DNA of 64,000 nt from Gentiana macrophylla (lineage: Eukaryota; Streptophyta; Magnoliopsida; Gentianales; Gentianaceae): positions 20,421,541-20,485,540 of the forward strand of contig CM047814.1 of NCBI GenBank assembly GCA_026214975.1, read 5' to 3'. Under the pieces are notes generated by a model. That model searched no databases, was not told the DNA's origin, and saw only the letters and a list, made by a program, of their open reading frames with translations. The position numbers and the translations under genes are program-made. Each line of letters opens with the position of its first letter. Position 1 is the stretch's first letter. Positions 1 through 9,362 of this stretch are shown one piece after another.

Positions 1-1560
1 TAATTTTTTTTTGGGTTGAGATTTTGTTTACATTGCACTGAGTTTCATATTGCTTTGAAGAAATGTTGTGTATCGTGCGGAAAAAAGAAGAAGAAGTAAA
101 CCGCGAAATGCAAGGGCCAAGGTGCCAAGCCTGCAGCTGTATAATGCAACATGCTGATTAGTGTATGCAATCTTTGCAGCTGTATTGGAAGGCAGAATGA
201 ACAACTTACTCTCAAGTGGTTGCAGTAGGACAAGATGAAGTTTTATAGAATAGATGAGGCAAAGCTTAGTACAGGATAAGCGGTTCATTGGGGATTTTCG
301 TCGAACACTTTCCATCAAAAGTTAGTTAGTGCTAATTATTCTGTTTTTAGTTTGTTTCTTTCGATGAAGACGAGCTCAATTGATAGCCTTCAGATCATTA
401 TGATATCACAGCACTAGACAAATAATCAGAAATGTGATTGATCTATACTTAGTCATCAATTAATAGAGACTAGGCAAGTGTATGCATTTGCAAAATGACT
501 TTTTTGTAGCAAACAAAATTACTGCATTTTGTTAGTTATTATTCTTGCTTTTATCTAGTGTAACCCTAGCTGGAGGATAGTCGGCTTATAATTACACTAC
601 TTTATGTTTCCTCTATTTAGTTAGTTACCTTGACTTGTTAAGAATGTGTTGTAGAATGTTTTTTCATGAAATCAAAACATGAAGTATTTGTTGTATGAGC
701 TATAGTACTGATGCCTGAAGCTCGTATTACAGTCTTTGGGACCAAGGAGTTGAAGCTTGAGAAGGTCTGTTGAAGTCCAATGTGCGATAGAGCATGGGAG
801 GAGACAGGCTAGGCCGGGCTTGATGTAGAGCTTAAGTGTGGACTCACAATTCAAGAATGGCTACAATTGTTTATATCAAAGATGAAGTGAACAGATTGGC
901 AGTAGATTCATATTGTTAAGTGTTGACTTGATTCAACGGTCTCTACTTGATATTCATATTCGTAGTTTGTACCCAACTATAATATGAATAAAAGATTCAG
1001 TTAATGATCTCTGAGTTGTTGAACATTGTTGAAAAGTGCCGAGTCATCTTTCCAAAAAAAATAAAATGTTGAGTCTAGTGTGGACAAAGACAAACAAGTG
1101 TTTCATGTGAGTTCTTCCAAGGGCAAGAAAAGGGCCCAAAAGAAGAGCAGGAAAGGTAAGGAACCAATGAATCCGAAAGGCAAAATAGTCATGAAAAAGG
1201 ATGTTAAGGTAATGTGTGACCACACCTTTTTATTTATAATGGAATTCTAGATTCATCGCTGCCTTAGGACGTATATCTTAGCTTTTGATACTTGATTATC
1301 TTCATTTAATTCATTGTATATGCGACTCTTTATATAGAATGCTTCTTGATTTGTTGTATGTTACATTAACCCCCTATTTCTTGCATGTTGTTATGATCGA
1401 ACCTTTTCTTCTCCAGTGATAATTGTCGCTCTATGACTTATAATGTGTTGGACCAATTATTTTGATCTTTATGAACAGCCACATGAGTATGATACATTAT
1501 TTTGAATTGATGTTTTTCTGAAAGGAATAAAGTTTTTAACGACTCTTCTAAGCTTTTTGT
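1..1560. repeat. Segmental duplication, copy 1, left block (partner 14927-15507)
   Basis: The opening sequence (T-run, gggttgagattttgtttaca, then the gaagaagaagtaaaccgcgaa tract) returns almost unchanged at 14927. Further shared pieces include the tcatcgctgc...gacgtatatcttagc stretch near 1250 and the cttctaagctttt end near 1555. The second copy lacks about 1 kb in several internal deletions. Orientation is direct. Position 1 already lies within the shared block, so the left boundary is probably outside the window. A lysine-rich exon-like stretch lies inside it near 1063-1208. Confidence 0.85.
1063..1208 (+). other. Lysine-rich exon-like open stretch, unrecognised
   Basis: An open frame reads from just after a TAA to a GTAATG donor-like site at 1209. 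It encodes a very basic segment containing SSKGKKRAQKKSRKGKE and PKGKIVMKKDVK. The composition resembles a nuclear or nucleolar lysine-rich exon. I do not recognise the protein and see no start codon or partner exon. It may belong to the same captured gene material as the TOM1/TOM3 exons that follow, or be chance. Confidence 0.3.
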
Positions 1561-1566
1561 TTTTTT

Positions 1567-2377
1567 CCATCTCATGAACTTTGTTGTGAATGGAGATAAG
1601 TTCGGCATTGTATTTTCTTTTAATGGGATAACATTGACTGATATTTTTATCGCGCTCGATCTTATATTGCAGTTCGTGCTATCGTATTTGGATTCCACAA
1701 ATATGTCTTTCTTTTACATCCCAAGGTGCGTTTTTTTTTTTTTGCGTCAACTTTTTAGATAGAAATTTGTCGACGTCATTGTTCATTCGGTAAATATGGA
1801 TCTCAAATGCAAGCCATTTCGTTGTTTTTTCGGTTTTCGTAATAGATGCTGACCGTGGCGTCGCTGGATCTTCCCGGACTACTCTTTTTCTCAACCTATA
1901 CACTTTTTGTCCTGTTTTGGGCTGATATTTACGCATTTGTGGAATGTGAAGCTTCTGAATTTGTGCTTCCTGATTTCATTGCTACATATTACGCATGTCC
2001 CGATGGATATTGTTTTTCACATTATTCTTCAATCAATTATTTAGAAAATTCCTCTTGGTGTGTGTGTTTCTTGAAATTTTTGAGTTGGTTGCATTCAGGT
2101 TATTTTTCATGCTAAGGCGCTTCCCGATTGAAAAGGGAGACAAAAAAGCTTCATGAGGTCAGTGCCTCTTTTTTTTCAGGGTAGTGCCTCCTTTTTTTTA
2201 GGGTAGTGCCTCTTTATATAGGCATGTTTTCTCTGTAATGTTTTTTTTTTTGTTTTTCTGTTTTACGTATTCTGTAGGCTCATCTATTTCGAGTGATATT
2301 GATGTCTTTATACTAATTTTCAGGTTGGATTTGTTACTGCAGTATGCTTCACCTATTTCTTGATAAGATGCTTTGTG
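1567..2377 (+). pseudogene. TOM1/TOM3/THH1-like (tobamovirus multiplication protein family) gene fragment
   Basis: Four exon-like pieces match the seven-transmembrane TOM1/TOM3/THH1 family in order. Around 1567-1660 is HLMNFVVNG followed by an IVFSF segment. Around 1846-1935 is LDLPGLLFFSTYTLFVLFWA, a family hallmark. At 2099-2157, after TTCAG, is LFFMLRRFPIE and a frame-broken KKLHE ending at GGTCAG. At 2324-2377, after TTTTCAG, is VGFVTAVCFTYFLIRCFV ending at GGTATGTC. Splice sites between pieces look canonical, so it descends from genomic DNA rather than a processed transcript. It lacks the N-terminal helices, the segment between pieces two and three and the C-terminus, and has a frameshift in piece three. 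In plants the family encodes tonoplast membrane proteins that tobamoviruses recruit for replication. The assignment rests on remembered family motifs. Confidence 0.7.
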
Positions 2378-2379
2378 GT

Positions 2380-2850
2380 ATGTCTTAAAGCCTTCTCCGT
2401 TTCTTTATTTACTGGGGTGGGGTGAGGAGGGGGAGGGGAGGGGGTGTAGTAAACTTCTAGGTGTGTAATCATGTCTTAAACTGTTGAAGAATAAATAAAA
2501 GGTGTATGATTGTTAGGCAGTTGAAGGATGATATTGCTCAGCTAGTGTGACATTTGATGACCTTAACTTATTGTAACTATACTGCCAAGTCTTTGACTAA
2601 AATGTATACTCCATTTACAGATTGCAACTCTGCTCATGTACCTGATATGCTGTAAGGTTGTTTTTTCAGCAATGACTTAGAGGTTTTAGATGCCGTAAGG
2701 CTTGTTAATATGTGTCTTAGCTAAGATGCCATCAAATCTATTTGATTCATTTGAATGACATTAGTTTAATATGCTGGAGGCGGATGAGAATGGAGATTTG
2801 GAATAGATTTGATGCCATCTTGGAACCTGTAAGGATGTTTTTGTGTGAAC
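2380..2850. other. Interval without recognisable gene
   Basis: AT-rich sequence with a G-rich tract near 2415-2445. It may be former intron of the TOM1/TOM3-like fragment. No later exon of that family is recognisable here. Confidence 0.4.
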
Positions 2851-2854
2851 CTGG

Positions 2855-3299
2855 TTAATAAGGCGCTTTTGAATATCTCTATTGTAAAGCCTAATAAGGC
2901 GCTTTCGAATATCTCTACTGTAAACCTAATAAGGCGCTTTTAAATGGCTCTACTGTAAAGCTGTTAATGGGCTTCCGAATGTCTCATTGTGTCTATCTGT
3001 TAATGCGTTTTCAAAATGCATCTACTGTACTGCCTATCTGTAAATGCGCTTTCTAATGCATCTATTGGGAGTCTGTGAAGGCGCTTTCTAATGCATCTAT
3101 TGGGATTCTGTTAAGGCGCTTTTAAAAGTATGCACTGTGTCCTTATTAGATTGTTTTAAAGTGTCTCGTTTGGACATTTAAGCTATAGTGACATCGACAA
3201 GCTGACACTTATAAACGCCACAACTACATTGAAACGCCTTCTTATAATACTTTTAGAGGCGCTTTTCGACGTCCACTAAACCCTGTTTTTCTTGTAGTG
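2855..3299 (+). mobile_element. CACTA (En/Spm) element terminus with subterminal repeats
   Basis: The last bases, ccctgtttttcttgtagtg at 3281-3299, are the reverse complement of the standard plant CACTA terminus CACTACAAGAAAAA. The preceding ~400 bp hold about eight imperfect repeats of 40-50 bp built on aaggcgcttt...ctctactgt, as expected of CACTA subterminal transposase-binding repeats; inverted aaacgcc copies occur near 3212-3240. No opposite CACTACAAG end is visible upstream and no transposase is present, so this is one end of a truncated or deletion-derived element. It abuts the copia-derived block without a clear 3-bp TSD. Confidence 0.65.
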
Positions 3300-3304
3300 T
3301 ACGA

Positions 3305-3610
3305 ACAAGCATGATGATGGTTCTACTTTAAGCATGTTTATGATTGCGATTAATATTACTTCTTCAAAATCTAACCACTGGGTGTTGAATATTGGCCGTG
3401 GTTTTCAAATTTGTACGAATATGAAGGGACTAAAAAATACTAAAGATCTGAAGGAATGAGATGTTGACTTACGTGTTGAAAATGGAACAAGTGTTGATGC
3501 ATTAGCCATAAGAGTTTATTTTTCTTCGTAGTCCTGTGGGTTAGTATTTGAACTTAATAATTGTTATTTTGTTCATGCTCTTACAAACAGATTATTTTTA
3601 TTTATGCATT
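3305..3610 (+). pseudogene. Ty1/copia gag-protease fragment (copy 1)
   Basis: In the forward frames the translation resembles the segment after the copia zinc knuckle leading into the aspartic protease: SKSNHWVLNIGRGFQICTNM, then a DVDLRVENGTSVDALAIR-like stretch and an ELNNCYF-like stretch. The protease DTG triad reads NIG, so the catalytic Asp is lost. There is at least one stop and one frameshift. The same fragment occurs at 17375-17680. Non-functional relic, about 100 codons. Confidence 0.6.
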
Positions 3611-3649
3611 GGATGTATAAGGTCACTCCTCCATAATTTTTTAAGAAGA

Positions 3650-4155
3650 AAAAAATTTATTAGGCGCTATTCAAAGCACAAGCTTCCAACACCTCATAAG
3701 GAGGATTACAACCCCAATCAACAAAAGAAAGAGTAGAAAAGCGTTTTTGAGCTGAAAGGTGTGCTGGCACATTGCCTACTCTTTTAATAAAAGAAAAGGA
3801 CAAAGAGCTCAAATTTGGAAAAAGGTCCTTGCATGCATCTAAAATTCCTCCCATGTCGCATGAGTCATCGGTAGGCGACGTGACGCGTTGTATAAGCTAC
3901 AAGCAATCTCCTTCAAATTCTCATTACCAGAATCCACAGGCCATGACAATAAAGAATGATAAAGAATTAAGGCCTCCCCCTATAGTATGTTGTTACAAGT
4001 CCCTAGATGATAAGAGAAAGCACTACGGACCTTTCCGGAAAAATCACAGAATATTCCTCCAACAGGCAATATTAGACGCGTCAATTTCGCTTTTTCCAAG
4101 GGCCATGGCTTGCGTGAGGCTGCATTTGTACTACTATGCAAGTTTATGATATCAT
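3650..4155 (-). pseudogene. LINE (L1-type) C-terminal RNase H fragment (copy 1)
   Basis: On the minus strand the frame carries the tail of the RNase H-like domain of plant LINE ORF2: LSFSFIKRVGNVPAHLSAQK (family pattern VKRxxNxxAHxLA) ending soon after with VDWGCNPPYEV. Upstream in another frame are GGIFCDFSGKV and LGTCNN...EALILYH, matching the start of that domain. Frames are interrupted. The minus-strand 3' end is near 3630 in an A/T-rich tract, as expected for the polyadenylated end. The same fragment lies at 17745-18235. Confidence 0.65.
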
Positions 4156-4159
4156 CTGC

Positions 4160-5840
4160 TCAACGCAAGATGGTAACCCGTTTTAACCACAAGATTGTGA
4201 AATTACTATCATTACTTGTCCTTAATTCTTGTGTTATTTCGGCCATTTATAATACATTTACACTCAACACCGCGAACACAGATATTTAGTATGGGAATAG
4301 ATGGAATGAAACCGCCGGAAAAACCGACTAGCAATAAAATCCGGGCTCCTAAGAGGGGTTCAATAATCTAGGTTATTCAACCCAAAGTTTTTAATGTATA
4401 TCGATTCATCTAGACCGAATTTAGTCGATAAGCCGAGGAGGAGATATAGTGTGGCTGAATTTCACGCGAAAGGAGATCAATCATTTGGTACTCAATCGCA
4501 CATCTTCGTGGGATACAACATTGTTCACCTACATAGGCTACAATTGACCCATGCATTTGTCGGTAATTTTGAACACTTTAAGAAAGGCCGATCAATGCAC
4601 CTTACAAAGCTATATGAGAATTTAGAAAACAAAAAACTTGAAAAATTACAAGAAAAACATGGTGTACACACTCCATTATGGTATATCTACTTTCAAATCT
4701 AGCATCCATATTCTTTTAGCCTCCAATCATCTCCCAAACACCAACAACAGAATGATAAATATGTGTCAATTATGGTGTCATACCGGTTGTGACGGGCGGA
4801 ACTAGTAAGGGGTTGGGGTGGTCTCAAGCCCCCAAAAAAAAAAAAAAACTAGTGAGAATATGTTTGTAGTACCCCGTAATAAAGACCAAACTTTAACCAA
4901 GACCACCCCAAGATAAAATCCCGGGTCCGCCATTGAACTCCGGTAACACTTTTCCTCATTGAACTCCCACATTTCAAGTGGAATTTAATTAGCTGTTTAA
5001 AGAAAAACAATAAGTTGAAGAAAAGTACTACAAGGTGCCAAGCCTGCAACTACAAGTTAGTTAGTGGTAACTATTCAGTATTTAGTTTTGATTATATCAA
5101 AGACAAAGTGAAAGGATCTGCAATAGTTGATCCCAAAAGATAGCAAAAGATTAAACAACTTTCATAGGAAAGGAACAACTTGATTCTGTTCAATCTATTG
5201 GCTCAACACATACAGAACAAAAGGATGCATGCTGATCAATAAGACTATACCTTAGTGAATGTGAGTTGTCCACATAGACCTAAACTAAAGACACATTGTT
5301 CAACACTAACCGATATGCAATACATAGTGTATCATGGAACAATCATTGCTGAAACACCAGAAGCTCAGCAGGTATACATTCCTAACCACCCTTATTGCGT
5401 GTTTTCATTTCCGGGCTACATGAGATTCTAGCACAAGCTCTGTTATATCTACACAATATAATAAGGTTGAAATTTGCTTTGCATTAATCTGTCCACTTTT
5501 AAAAAATGTTGCATCATAGTACAGTAAAATTTAACAAGTAATCTGAAAAACAACAAGGATTGTCTCAATTTGGATATGCTAAATTCTTAGTCTCAGTACA
5601 CAAAACCATGCATACACACAATTAACAAACATCCCAACAGTGCCATTCTCCAAAGAAAATGGCATGTCTATATTATATACAGCAAGAATCAAGTCTTAAA
5701 TGTCCTAATGTAGAATTCAGAAACAAATCGATTAAAGCATTATATCACACATAAAATTCTAACCAAAAAACAAAAACAAAAATGCATCTATGTATAGTAA
5801 GAATCAATTAGGTTCATAGATAGGATAGGACCCATTTTTT
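4160..5840. repeat. Unclassified part of the duplicated block
   Basis: No recognisable gene. Plus-strand open frames here have no family match and are not conserved as open frames in the second copy at 18.3-19.8 kb, which argues against coding function. The stretch 4200-5030 also recurs inverted at 56.75-57.35 kb. A short A-run at 4833-4848 and local deletions separate the copies. Confidence 0.6.
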
Positions 5841-5848
5841 TTTACTAA

Positions 5849-6604
5849 AGGGTGTTTGTTTAACCCAATAAATACTTATTCTTAAAACAATAATTGGTAG
5901 TTACCATAAGTGGTGTTTGATATCATTTTTTAACCCCACTTAATTTATTAAGAGTATCTGAATTTTCTGTATAAAAATGTGAAAAATTTTAAGCGATAAA
6001 CCAACCACTTAACACTGAATTTTTTTTTAACATCCCACGTTTAACAATTATTCCCCATCATCTTTATTTCAATTTTTATTTTATGTCCAGCGAATTTTGT
6101 TCCAGCATCAATTGTTTTTTCTTTTTGCTTTGTTAATTTTATTTTACAAATCTGTTTATTTTACTGATTTTATATTTTTATAATTTAATGGTAGGATAAC
6201 GTGTTAATTTTTTTAAAAGTAATAAGTGTCTAATATTTATAAAATATTTTCTGATTCTACAAACGTTATGAAATTAAAACTCAAAAATACCAAAATATTA
6301 TATTTGAAAATTTTATAGTTACACTATAGTATCGTTTGCAAAAGATAACAAATATTTTGCTAAAGAAACCTTCTAACATAAGTTTGTTGTAATTGAATAT
6401 TTATTCATGCTTCACATGTATAATATATTTTTTTTCTAATATATAAAAACATTGTAAGGGCAAAGTCGTAAACCCAAACATTTTAATATTTTAGATGTAT
6501 CTGTTATCAAACGATCTTATTATTTTAGATTTCAGTTACTTATTATATTCAGACTTCAGATTTCAGATTTCATACTTCAGTCTTCAGTTTTAACAAACGG
6601 CCCT
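5849..6604. mobile_element. Tourist-type (PIF/Harbinger) MITE, 756 bp, TSD TAA
   Basis: The ends are inverted: AGGGTGTTTGTT on the left and AACAAACGGCCCT on the right. Both sides are flanked by TAA (5846-5848 and 6605-6607). The second copy of the duplicated block keeps the empty site near 19808 (ttactaaaacaatatatcg), which demonstrates insertion with a 3-bp TSD. The interior is AT-rich with no coding capacity and a run of cagacttcagatttcag-like direct repeats near the right end. Confidence 0.85.
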
Positions 6605-7025
6605 TAAAATAATATATCGGCAAAAAATCCTTCTAAATCGAGGTGTATGACATGATCATGATCTCAAATGGACTAAGAACGATCCAATTTAGAAGTACCA
6701 TTATTCAATAGTGCCAGACTCACAATTATAGGATGGTAATACCGCGTTTGAATTCCACCAAAATTGAGTGTTTCACCCAGCTGAACGCTATGAAAGTTGA
6801 GAGCATGGGATCTTGAACTTGGTATGAATACCCAATTTCCACTCTATATGCAGACCAAAGGTATCTTGTTAGCCAAAAGGCTTCTATTCCCAAGATTTCT
6901 TAACTGGATCCATCACCCGAATTTTTTCATCAACCCGAACAGATAGAACAAATAGCTGTAGTAGTAGGTAGGTAAGAGATTTAAGATGTATAAATTGAAG
7001 AAAATAGAAAACTAAGACGCTTTAC

Positions 7026-7144
7026 CTAATCGAAGGATTATATGAAACAGAGCAGACAGCTTGGTCATGTGCATGAAGGGTAAAACTTGGTTTAGAATCA
7101 TGACGCATATCAAAACCGGAAACCATACCATCCTCAACACTGAC
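7026..7144 (-). pseudogene. PWP1-like WD40 gene, isolated exon
   Basis: The minus strand reads cag, then an exon with VSVEDGMVSGFDMR and SKPSFTLHAHDQAVCSVSYN, then a GTAAAG donor. This matches the WD-repeat exon of plant periodic tryptophan protein 1 (family pattern VSLEDGTVxGFDIR...FTLHAHDKAV). The adjoining intron-like sequence at 6953-6970 contains agctgtagtagta, also found at 27122-27134 beside other PWP1-like exons, so the two loci are related. No neighbouring PWP1 exons occur within about 1 kb; the duplicated repeat block begins right after the intron remnant. Most likely a truncated gene fragment. Confidence 0.7.
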
Positions 7145-7215
7145 CTGTAAGTAATCCAACATGAAAAGACATACTCATCTATGCAAATGTAGAGCCATAT
7201 TAATGTGTTCTGCTC

Positions 7216-7218
<3 letters not shown>

Positions 7219-7260
<42 letters not shown>
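7219..7260. repeat. (TA)n(GA)n compound microsatellite
   Basis: About eight TA repeats followed directly by about fifteen GA repeats, lying in intron or intergenic sequence next to the PWP1-like exon. Confidence 0.95.
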
Positions 7261-7264
<4 letters not shown>

Positions 7265-7359
7265 TCTCTTGCTGGGCATTTAAGACATAACAACTGAAAC
7301 CAAACCAAAGATTTTAGTCCGAAGCACAAACCACGAAAGAGTGCCCACTTTGAAATTGA

Positions 7360-8942
7360 TACATGTACCTACAAATGTTTCACATGATTATTCGTATGCG
7401 TTATTGTGCAAAGAAAACGTTTCTATTGAAATTGTAGGATCTCAACATGATCTTTCTTTGGAGCCTTATTTTATTACATAAAATTGCATGCTGTAGACTT
7501 TGCGTGGACACCTTTTTTTTTCTGAAATAAAAAGACATTTCTATAACATGGGCTATTGTATGTTTATTTGTGGGAATTTCATGCTTACGATTGTACTGTA
7601 AATATATCTTTATTGCTCTATTTTCTCTTACATGATTCATAAATTTGTTAATTAATCATAGTGATCTGTGACGCTAAGGTTTTCATAAACTGTCTATTTT
7701 TTTATTTCAACATTTGCTATGAAAAAATTGATGATGATCACTACCACATACAAGAATGTGTGTGGTTTTACTCCTGGAATATGTGCACATTTTGTTTTCT
7801 TATTTATAGCATAACATTTATTTCTTACGGTACTAAATTTTTACAAGTACAGAAGAAAGGGCATGTAATCCAAAAATTGTTAGCCGAAATCATGAATCCA
7901 AAATGGCGTAGAGTCAAAGTTATGAACGAGCAGGATGTGCCATCTCGAACCGTCAGGGGGAAGTATTGTACAACATATACTACTTATTTTGAGATATGAC
8001 ATGGATTATGCATATGACCTACATCTCCAAAAATGGATTTCTAGTAACGTTACTAAGGTTATGCATTATTTCTTTCGGAATGTGGGTGCAATGTAAAAGG
8101 TTTTGAAGAATAACCACCTCATGGTGAACCCCGTGCATAAGCAAAGCGATATGTATACACAAAATATGTCTTTGTGACATTCATTGACATTTTATTTGCT
8201 TCGTTTCAAATATTGGATTTATAATCATTGTAAAGCTATATAGAAAGATTCATTTGACATCATTAGGAATTCATTTCATAGATGCAACATAAGCAGAAAT
8301 CATGGGAGTTAGATAGGTTAATGTGGTAGCAAGGCGATTTGTAATGCTTAAAACATCCAATACACAACCTATGTAGCCGTGGGCGTATACCTAGGTATGA
8401 TGCAACAAAGAAAAGTTAAATATTTCAGTATTGTATCTAATCTGTGGTGTAAACGTGAGAGTGCTACGTTTTGAGAGCTGAGTTTGTATAAATTGTTGTA
8501 CTTTATTCTATTCATTCATTCACATGTCATAAAGCCAAGAAGGCATTGGCCCGTACTGCCTTAATCCGGAGATTCCAGATTCGAGTCACAGTGGACACAA
8601 AAAATTTATGTTGCACATATTTTGTATCCGTTAATAGAATATTCACATGTCATAAAAAATTTAGTTTCTCTTTATGCTTTATGTAAAAAAAAAATCTCAA
8701 TGTTTTTTATTTACAATATATGAGAAAATATGAAACGACATGATATTTTATCAATACAATATATTGCTCATTATTCTCATACTAACTATAACATTTATAA
8801 GCATACACATTTTTGAGTGTGTTATAAGCAAACATTATATACATCACTTCATCATACATTTTAAATTCATACATAATGCCTATCTTTAGCACGTGGTTTC
8901 ATTTTCCATTATTACACTTACACCCTTTCAAATTCTACGTTT
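7360..8942. other. AT-rich interval without recognisable gene
   Basis: A plus-strand frame of 112 codons at 7661-7999 has no family match and an ordinary AT-rich composition; I do not call it a gene. A tRNA B-box-like GATTCGAGTC near 8581 is too isolated to call a SINE. The interval may be the body of the non-autonomous Helitron ending at 8972. Confidence 0.5.
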
Positions 8943-8972
8943 CCACGTGCATTGCACGGGTTTTCATACTAA
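8943..8972 (+). mobile_element. Helitron-like 3' terminus
   Basis: The sequence ccacgtgcattgcacggg forms a GC-rich hairpin (arms CGTGCA/TGCACG). About ten bases later comes CTAA followed by T, matching the Helitron 3' rule of a short hairpin 10-12 nt before CTRR inserted at A|T. No 5' TC end or Rep/helicase is recognisable, so only the terminus is called. Confidence 0.5.
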
Positions 8973-9362
8973 TATTCATATATAGAAATCGTTATCGCGA
9001 CTGACCAACCGGTAGCACCGGACCAACCAACCGATTGTGCCTGATTGACCAACCGACAAAAGGCATATTCAATCAATTCGCTTTAGGCCCTCTCTTAGAA
9101 TAGGGCCGTCTGGATATGTCCGCATTTGTATCCGTATTGTATAGGTATTGATTGATATAAAAAAACCAAATAATAATGTCATTAAAAGTCTTGTAAAAAA
9201 ATGTTTTTATAGCGTAATAAAATAAATTGAGCAATAAGCACACTTTTGATTATTAAAAATAGTTACTAAAAAAAAAGATTATTAAAAAACACTAAAGTAA
9301 ACCTCATCAAAAGAAAAGAAAAAAACAAACCATCCAGCGAAAAAAAAAAAAAAAAGTGCGGC

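Larger units (their letters stand above)
3300..6955. repeat. Segmental duplication, copy 1, right block (partners 17370-20200; 25440-26765 inverted; 56752-57350 inverted)
   Basis: The order copia fragment, LINE tail, unclassified 4.2-5.8 kb stretch, and the 6.6-6.95 kb segment is reproduced in direct orientation at 17.37-20.2 kb. Parts recur inverted at 25.44-26.77 kb and 56.75-57.35 kb. Landmarks are the catggaacaatcattgct tract near 5334, aattagctgtttaaag near 4987, and the gaattttttcatca tract near 6920. Copy 1 alone carries the MITE at 5849-6604. The block does not correspond to a single transposon class that I recognise. Confidence 0.85.

Noticed and set aside
4394..4702. 102-codon plus-strand frame in the duplicated block
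   Set aside because: The second copy (18455-18790) is interrupted by stops and indels that are not codon-sized, so there is no coding constraint.
7661..7999. 112-codon plus-strand frame
   Set aside because: No family resemblance, AT-biased composition, no splice or promoter support.
8560..8620. tRNA-like B-box GATTCGAGTC as a SINE or tRNA
   Set aside because: No cloverleaf, no A-box at the right distance, no poly-A or TSD.
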